Assembly: GCA_031310005.1 (NCBI GenBank)
Contig: CM062385.1
Span: 620,001 to 684,000 of the forward strand
From: Dactylellina haptotyla
Lineage: Eukaryota > Ascomycota > Orbiliomycetes > Orbiliales > Orbiliaceae
Direction: 5' to 3'
Length of the DNA: 64,000 bases
Under the pieces are notes generated by a model. The model saw nothing but the letters and a program-made list of their open reading frames with translations. It did no database searches and was not told the DNA's origin. This document shows, one piece after another, positions 56,706 through 64,000 of this stretch. A program made the translations under genes and the position numbers. The first letter of the stretch is position 1. Each line of letters opens with the position of its first letter.

Positions 56706-59594
56706 GACGTGTTCAAGGGGCGGGGTTTGGACCTTTATTTTTTCACTCTCTACACATTATTGAAAATGCATTTGGGAGAGACACACATAATGATACCATG
56801 ATGACAAAAAAGCATACATATGGGAATATGGCATACCCGGGGTCTTGGAGGTCCCGAGTACATGACAGATACTTGCCCGGCAACAGGGAGGGTGGCTAGA
56901 TGAGCAATGCCTTTGGAGCCGCTTTTCACCCCCGGCTCCGAGGCCTTGTAGATATTTCTCCTAGTTGATTAAAGAATACAAAATAAAAGGGGTTTGGACG
57001 GAATGCAAATCTTTTATGCGTGAAAAGTGGTATCTCAATAGGCGTAATATAGGCATGCCTGGGTTGTTGTCTACACTTTTGCCCATCGGGCAGGAGGGAA
57101 AAGTAATAGGAGATAAATTTCTGATACGAGCCATGCGTTTTGTGTCTAATACACTTGTTCCCGAATATATGCTCGATTAAAGAGGTGGCGGGCCAGGTAT
57201 TCCTCTTGGAAGGTTTATATCACATTTGCTTCTTCATCGTCATCACGGAATTAATTTTACCTTCAGCAACCACCGCATAACGTTCGATAAATAGCTAACT
57301 AAAAGCGTAGCCCCCTAATTCAGTGGGCGATGCATAAGCAGTCCTTTAGCTACATTGCTTCTGCGATAACGTTTTGAGTTTGTTGTATCGAGTGCCTACT
57401 GGGTTGACGTGAAATATTGTACCGACCCTGTTTATTGAGTGTTCCGCTCGGAAATATTATTAAACAACCTTTTGCACTTACACCACCGTTTTGCCGCTGG
57501 AAACCTAGAAAATAATGATTGCCATAAATTTCATATCAATAGTCTAATCGATTGTGATAGAAACGTATACGTAGCGCTTTTTAGAGTGTCTCAATAATTC
57601 TCCTCTATTCCAAAACCAGATACACATGGAATCAGCTTGCCCATACTTCTTATTCAGATGCGATGTCATATCTCATTTAAATCGCCTCCCAAGATAAAAT
57701 GTCAGATTTGCCAATGAGAAAAGAACGTCTTCCAAGTCGATTAGCTTCTGTCTTGGCCGCCACGACTCCTTTCTCAGTGAAACTATCTAGACAAAGCCCT
57801 TGATATTACATAATATACCCACAATCACAAAAGAAAACTTTAAACAGAGAAAAAAATAATTCTTCAAGAGAGGGATGGAGAGCACGCGGTTCACATGAAA
57901 CCGGGTCCACGCTACCGAGAGCAGCTGAGAGCTCGACTCTTGTCCCTGCAGGAGGTACATGCAGGTGAGAGCGTGAAGTGTAAGGACAGAGCTAAGGAAC
58001 CCCCCAAGCTCGCCCTGTGAGTGGTCACAATTATATCCCGCGGATAGTGCAATCACGGACCCTAAAACAATTCAGGGACGAAGCGTTGGCCAAAATAGCA
58101 TTATATGCAGTATTTATTTATTGTTCTCGTTAACGTTCGCCCGTTGTGAATAAACACACCCTGGTCGCATTCACAAATCGCGAGCCAGGGAAAGCGACGA
58201 GTTATCAATCACGACAAGCCCTAGGAAAAAATTCCGTAAATTGGGCTGCCGGCTGTGTAAGTGTGTTATGGAAAATGACAATGACAGGATTCAGCCTAGT
58301 GAGGTTGCCGGTTTGCGCTTCCCACCCCGGGGGTGTGCGAGAGCGAGCTCGGTGCGATGGAATAAAGTGCCTTCCGTGTTTCGATTTCCAGATGGTGGCT
58401 GCAATCGTCGTGCCTTGGGTGATATTTTACTCACGAGAATAATAGAGTCAGGGCAGTGGCGCCCGTCAAAAATGCACAAGCGTGTGCTGACCAGTGGTGC
58501 CGCATTTTTCAGCCCACACGCCAGGGAACTTTTTATTTTCGTACAGCCTCAGTCCAAAAAGTTTAATTCAGGATGATATAGATGGGTTTTCCTTCACAAT
58601 CAGCGGCGCGTCCATCAGTGATGTTGAGGCTAAGTTTGTTGTTGAAATTTGAAAGGTTAGATGTTCGGATGAAAATAGTATCTGTAAACAGTACTGACAT
58701 TGTTGATCCTTTTCTCCAAATTTTTATTTCATAATCGAGCTCTGATGAATTGCGAAGCCAAGTTCTCGAACAACCATCTCCCACGATCATGGTGGGGTCT
58801 GTTGTTGAAGGGGAGGTCTAACCCAACTTGGGTCGAGTCAGGGGCTTGTTCGGCACCGGGAAATTAACGAAAGCATCAAAGGGATCTTTGTATTTTTATA
58901 TCCTTGTCAGACAAAGAGCAGCTTTGTCGAAAAGAGCGTGTAAAGGCGATTACGTATATCAGGGCCCCTAATATAAGGCTAGCCGTAACAATTGAGTCAG
59001 GGAAGCACCGAGAGCTGTCGTTCCGTTTGTGAAGAGACATATCTCTTCGTATTTTCTATTTCGAGTTGAGGACTGCCTAATTCCTAAGGGAACACCTGAG
59101 GAACAGTCTGACAGTTTCGGTTCAGATTGCTCAGGAAGATTGAGGCTTATCCTGTCGGCTGTCTGCGTCCAGGTCATATCCGCAAACCTCTTTCCAGAGG
59201 GGGTAATTCGGCAGCATCCGAGAGTGAAGTTGAAATGGATGACCCAACCCAATGACAAGGGGGGGCGAAAATGCAACACAGACTAGCAAGCGCCACCACT
59301 CCAGAACATCGGGCTATCCCTTGTCAATGTGTGCCGAATCCAAGGCTGGATGCCATAACATTTTCTTTGCGAATGAGCACAAGGATGGCTTCGGGGTCGA
59401 GATCCGGTGGGTCCGGTTGCTTCATCTGTACGCCGACTCGGTCTTGGCTAATCGGGAACACAAAAGCGCACACGGGCAGGGATGAAGTGCTTCTGAGAGG
59501 GTGCCTTGTCAACATCTCTTTTTGATATTATTTTTGGGGGCATGGATGAGAAGTGTCTGAGGATAGGGTACTAGAGAGGTTGCACAACGGTGCG

Positions 59595-59606
59595 TATATA
59601 TTAAAA
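59595..59606 (+). promoter_or_regulatory. TATA-like element of the secreted protein gene
   Basis: TATATATTAAAA, 168 bases upstream of the ATG, a suitable distance for a transcript with a leader of about 130 bases. Confidence 0.45.
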
Positions 59607-59744
59607 GCGTACACCCGTTGGGAATATGGATATCTTCTTTCACCAACCGTCTACAGTCATTCATTCGTTTCCAAGCCGTCGCGGCTAGTCACTCTTTTTT
59701 GAACCTTTGCTTCTACCGTTACTACTTTCTTTAAATAAAAACTC

Positions 59745-59770
59745 CATTCATTCATTCATTTATTTATTTC
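59745..59770 (+). repeat. ATTC/ATTT tetranucleotide repeat in the leader
   Basis: Three CATT units followed by TTATTTATTTC, ending four bases before the ATG of the secreted protein. It lies in the probable 5' untranslated region. Confidence 0.75.
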
Positions 59771-59773
59771 AAG

Positions 59774-61160
59774 ATGCATTTCACTTTTCTTAAAGGTCTT
59801 TTGTTGGCATTCGCCGCATCCGAGGCTCTAGCATCCGCGTTGCCTCAAGAAAACAAGCAGGAATTGGAAGAGCGTAACTGGGGATACAGTAAGTACATCT
59901 AAGTTTGAATCTATCGCAGTCATTACTGATTCGAGAGTAGACAAGCCGGCTCCCATCCAAACTTTGGTGGTTTATGCAACAAGATATGCCACCAGGACGG
60001 CGACAAAATATGCAAAGACAAAGACGTGTACCGAATTCAAGACCATCACCAAGCCCAAGACGGTCACCAAATATCGAGGGAAGGTCGCCACCAAGTACCT
60101 CTACGGATACGGCACGGTCACAAAGTCTAGAACTATCACCAAACATGAAACGTGCACCAAGACCATCACTGCTAAGCCCAAGACATACACTGTTCATGTG
60201 ACATCTACCCGTCCAGTAACCCGCACCGTCACCAAGGGTGCTTATCCCGTCACCGCCTATGTCACTGGATATAACACTATTATCCCCGACACCGTCACCA
60301 TGTATGCTACTGATGTTGAGACAGTGTATGCCACCCTATATGCCACCTCGGAGCCCGTTACGGTTACCATTGCTGGTGCTGGTGCCGCTCCTGTTGAGAC
60401 TATCACTGTCGGGGGCGAAACCGTAACCGTCGGCGTGCATGTTGAAACCGTCACCGAGACCGCACCGGGCTCTATCACCACCGTCACCCTTCCAGGAGAG
60501 ACTTTCAGCGTCCCCTGTAATGGTTCGGTCGTTACATTCACACAACCAGGCGCGGAAGCCGCCACTGTCACCGAGACCGCCACCAGCTATCTCGCTGGCG
60601 AGCCTGTCACCGTCCGCGCCTGTAACTCCTCTTACATTACTATGACTCAAGCTGTGCTCACCGAGACCACCACAGTCTCCATCGCTGGCGAACCAATCAC
60701 CATCCGCGCCTGCAACTCTTCTGCGGCAACAGTCGCGTCTACCGTCTCTATCGGAGGCTACAATGCTACCGCTGTTACTCTCACAATCACCGAAACAGAC
60801 CACTACCCCGTCGAGACCGTCACCTCCACCGTCTCCATCGGAGCCTATAACGCTACAGCGGTCACTTTCACCGTCACAGAAACCGACTCTTACCTTGCAA
60901 CTGTCACGGAAACCGTCTCTACCGGCGCCTACAACGGCACCGCGGTTACCTTCACCATCACGGAGAAGGATATCCAAACATACACCGAAGCCCCTGCCAC
61001 CGTCACTGAGACTACTACATACACCCAACCCGGCTATGTCGTGCCCGGAAACTGCTCGCTCGGGTCGACGACTACTATCTACGCGCCTGTTGAGACCGTT
61101 ACCATCGCCGCGGTCACACTTACCGCTACTACCACAGTGACCGAGACGCCTTACTGGTAA
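59774..61160 (+). CDS. Secreted Thr/Val-rich repeat protein
   Basis: 444 residues from exons 59774-59888 and 59941-61160 (52-nt intron). The start MHFTFLKGLLLAFAASEALA is a clear signal peptide, then SALPQENKQELEERNWGY, a possible Kex2-like pro-segment with ER as the only dibasic-like mark. The first half is Lys/Thr/Tyr-rich (YATRYATRTATKYAKTKT). The second half is Thr/Val-rich with two repeat types: (P/A)GE-x-(V/I)-x(2)-CN(G/S)S three times, and VS(I/T)G(G/A)YN(A/G)TAVT(L/F)T(I/V)TE three times. Many N-x-S/T and Thr residues suggest heavy glycosylation. There is no C-terminal hydrophobic GPI signal; it ends TATTTVTETPYW. Probably a cell-wall or extracellular matrix protein. Coding GC is higher than in the flanks. 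Confidence 0.85.
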
Positions 61161-64000
61161 TTCAGGAAAATATGATAGTTTAATGATTTGTGTGGGTGAG
61201 AGATTGTGTAGTTCTAATAAAAAGCATGTATAGACGAGGTCGGATTGTTATTTCTTTTTCATATGTTTGTTAAATATTTTGTGGATCAGTCCAGTGCCGA
61301 GACTGTTTGTGGATTTCTTTTGATACCTTTTTTTTGTATTTTTGGACGACTTGCAAGAACAAGCTGGTTAGCTTGTTTGGAAGGTTTACTATGCCCACCT
61401 TGCGGAATCTGAGAGGTGGATGTTTACTTTTGTCGATGTGTGTATATTTTATATTGTTAGAAACTACCTTTTGAACAATTCTTATAAGGAAAGGTTGTCC
61501 TGTAGGAAGGCAGGATCTTGTGAAGGGATAATAGATAAAATAGAAGCTTAATGGTCTGGTACAGCATTATACGAATCACTCTATCTGAAGGTAGTAGATA
61601 CTATAAGCTATCCCATTATCTACTTTCGGCCTGTCTCATCAATATTCGAATGCCCATACTACAAAACAGCACGGACCGGCTACGACATTGATTCGAATGA
61701 CGTTTTGCAAGACCAAGCTCGTTCAACCGCGAACGATAAATATTTTGTGTTGACCAGAACCATCAACACTGTGTTGAGTGTGTGGTATTAATCCGCCACA
61801 CCGGATCCACAACGATCACCTTCGAAATGTGACCGCTCTGCGTTGGAGGCTTTTACGTCTTGTGCTCCGAGCTTCAGCGCAGGAAATCAGGAATCTAGCG
61901 ACTGCAGGTGACGAACTTTGTGGCGAAAATTTTCATTTTTTGGGAAACCCCCTGGTGAAGCTTCCGAAAATGTGGATCTTAAAGGGGCGCACTCCAGATA
62001 CACGGAGGGTATATCTGTTCCAAAAATGGGCGCTGCTGCGAGCTCTCGCGAGCTACCAGAAAATACTCATGGGGAATTCAGGAACCCGATATCCGCTGGT
62101 AACTGGATTTCTTTTCTGGTAATTTTAAATTTTCGAATTTCAACTTTTTTCTCTCTCGCTTCTAATTAGAATAATTACTAGCTTTCGAAGCTTTCGAGCT
62201 TGGGTAATTTAACTATTTCAATTATGAACAGCTGTAGCTCCCAGCTCCAGCTCCAAGCTCTCCACTTTCGAAATTCAAGAAGCTCCGTAGCCGGACCATT
62301 TCCCCTTTCTAATTTTCTGGGATCCGAAAAGCTCGAGGCTTTACGTGTAATTTACGTTCGTGACCGGTCATACGCTGTTAACAGCTGTTCTCCTTGAAAA
62401 GATCATATCGAATGACCGGTTTGTACAACTTGTAATTTGAGTATCACGGCGGAGTGGTGTGCACGTATATACATTTTCCTGTCCGATGATTTCATAATTC
62501 TACGACATCGGAAGCCGATATTGACGAGATTTAAGGATTCTTTTTCCAATTGACTCTCCGATCTCGCAGGAACTTGTCAAAGAGGAGTGAATATATTGGA
62601 AGAATTATGTACTTTTTATTTTTTATTTCTGCTTTTTGTGGAACGAATGGAACCTCATTTTTTGATCCTGATCACATTTCTCATGCGATGCGCTGTACTG
62701 TGCTGTAGCGCACTGTAGTGTGATAACGCACCCCCGTTTGCAAAGCTAAGAGCTTAATACCCACAGTATTAATTGTCCGCCCATCATGCAATTCGTAGGG
62801 GTGTGTTCACGCCAGGGAAAGGGTAAAAAAAAAAAACGAAAAAATAAAAGTAAGCTTCATCTAGTCGGATTCGAGTATTCCATTCTTGCAGCGAGCCTGT
62901 GCATGTCCCGTGTGTAGAGGCAGCAAAGGAAAGGGAAGGGGAAGGCAGCTAGCTCGCAGGGGCGGTCGAGGGGTGCCAACGCATCACGACCGGACTTCCG
63001 GTAACGTATCGTAGCAGGCTTATACTCGCCCGGGTCATATTAGTCTAAGCCTTAAATCGCTAAACCTAGCTAACGAACGGAAAATCACAAGAAAGCAAAA
63101 GGGATCGAGAGGTATAACAATAAGCCTATTTTCACTAAGGTTAAACCATTAACGTTAATCATGTCATGTCATGGGTGGGAAACCCCGCAAGCAAGGCGAC
63201 GGGGTCCATCGAGCGAAAAAGAATGCAAGTCGACGACTCGCTGACCAACCAGGTTTTCACACGAGTCTGCAGGTCAAGTGGGGATGTGATGCAAATGGGA
63301 AGATGCGAGCGCCGCCTTTGGGCCCTTTCTGGTGTTTAATGAACCAGAAAAATGGGGATGGAGAGATAGCGTCGGTACCAGTGATGGTGCTGCGTTGCTG
63401 CGGTGGTACCTACTCAGGTGATGATGGATGATCTGGGAGGGAGAATTCGATCGCCAACCATTACGTTCTGCAGTTGACCCCCCTCACATTCTCTTTTTTT
63501 TAACTTTTACTTTTGGGGTGGGCCTCGCCTCGCCTTATCGCATTGCAGGAGATGTTCCTCGCCTTTTTTTAATTTTCGAAGAGCAAGATTACCTTGACGA
63601 GCGAGGGCGAAATGCAAGGACGGCAAGGTGAGGGGTACGTTGGCCTTCATCGATGGGGTGAATTGTGCAGGAAGAGATAGTACGGGATGCTATAGTGTGG
63701 GGTCCTTACCCTCCCGACCGTTTTGACGGTAGTGTATCGTTTGCGAGGGATGGCAGAACGTGACTTGGGTGGGTTGTGCCGTGTGGTAGCGATACATTTT
63801 AGAGTGGATTATTAGAGTAGAATAGAATATAGTTTAGCGGAACCCGCAGGTTTTGTGATCAGGGAGACCGGTTGACAACTCATCACGGTGGGATGGGTTA
63901 TTATACTATTTTATTACACAGGAGCTCAGGGAGTGTATACGTAGATACGTATATGGGAGATGTATTCACTTGTGATCACGGGTGGGGCGTCTTTTGGAAT
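61161..64000. other. 2.8-kb gene-free right end
   Basis: No supported gene. It includes AGCTCC-rich tandem words at about 62220-62270 and poly-A and poly-T tracts. Short frames (up to 114 codons) show no motif. A gene beginning beyond the window could use part of it as promoter. Confidence 0.45.

Larger units (their letters stand above)
56706..59773. other. 3.1-kb intergenic region
   Basis: No supported gene. Short frames of 60-110 codons on both strands lack motifs. AT-rich from 57.2 to 58.1 kb. The right end carries the promoter elements of the secreted repeat protein: a TATA-like TATATATTAAAA at 59595 and a TCAT/TTAT repeat next to the start. Confidence 0.45.

Noticed and set aside
60336-61028. 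230-codon minus-strand frame antisense to the secreted protein
   Set aside because: Created by the periodic Thr/Val codons of the plus-strand gene; Gly/Asp/Arg-rich reading with no motif.

Overview
The window is nuclear DNA of a filamentous ascomycete (Pezizomycotina). The evidence is short GT-AG introns (about 50-250 nt) with CTAAC/CTGAC-type branch sites, a FlbA-type developmental RGS regulator, a multimodular non-ribosomal peptide synthetase (NRPS), fungal forms of N-acetylglutamate synthase, Lon/PIM1, ARV1, MDM31 and VMA9, and a DUF6536 membrane protein. I cannot place it more finely from sequence alone. Fourteen protein-coding genes are supported. I assembled exon structures by hand so that every join keeps phase and preserves family motifs.

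Left, accessory part (1-13 kb): a two-module NRPS with a terminal reductase (C-A-T-C-A-T-R, 1217-9014) whose first adenylation domain is broken by a frameshift near 3590-3600, followed by a six-exon DUF6536 membrane protein. No tailoring enzyme, transporter or cluster regulator lies to the right of the NRPS, so any biosynthetic cluster would have to extend left of the window.

Middle (13-34 kb): a CHIP/STUB1-type U-box co-chaperone, mitochondrial N-acetylglutamate synthase (first step of arginine synthesis), a 982-residue low-complexity orphan protein, a 9.2-kb stretch with no convincing gene, then FlbA (two DEP domains plus RGS), the negative regulator of heterotrimeric G-protein growth signalling. 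The gene-free stretch reads as the upstream region and leader of flbA and contains an AT hairpin, purine and GGAT tracts and two tiny upstream ORFs.

Right, housekeeping part (38-57 kb): ORC4 with a long AT-hook-like N-terminal extension, mitochondrial Lon protease with two heat-shock-element-like sites upstream, a 350-residue orphan, a DUF92/TMEM19 membrane protein, a mitochondrial hotdog thioesterase, V-ATPase subunit e, ARV1 and MDM31. Four of the genes in the window (NAGS, Lon, thioesterase, MDM31) act in mitochondria. The last gene (59774-61160) encodes a secreted Thr/Val repeat protein. Convergent and divergent neighbours in the 50.7-56.7 kb block are only 350-460 bp apart, whereas elsewhere 3-9 kb intervals are empty.

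I found no tRNA, rRNA, CRISPR array or intact transposon. The most interesting items are the reductase-terminated NRPS with its frameshift, the AT-hook-like extension of ORC4, the heat-shock-like sites upstream of Lon, the gene-free region upstream of flbA, and two orphan proteins.
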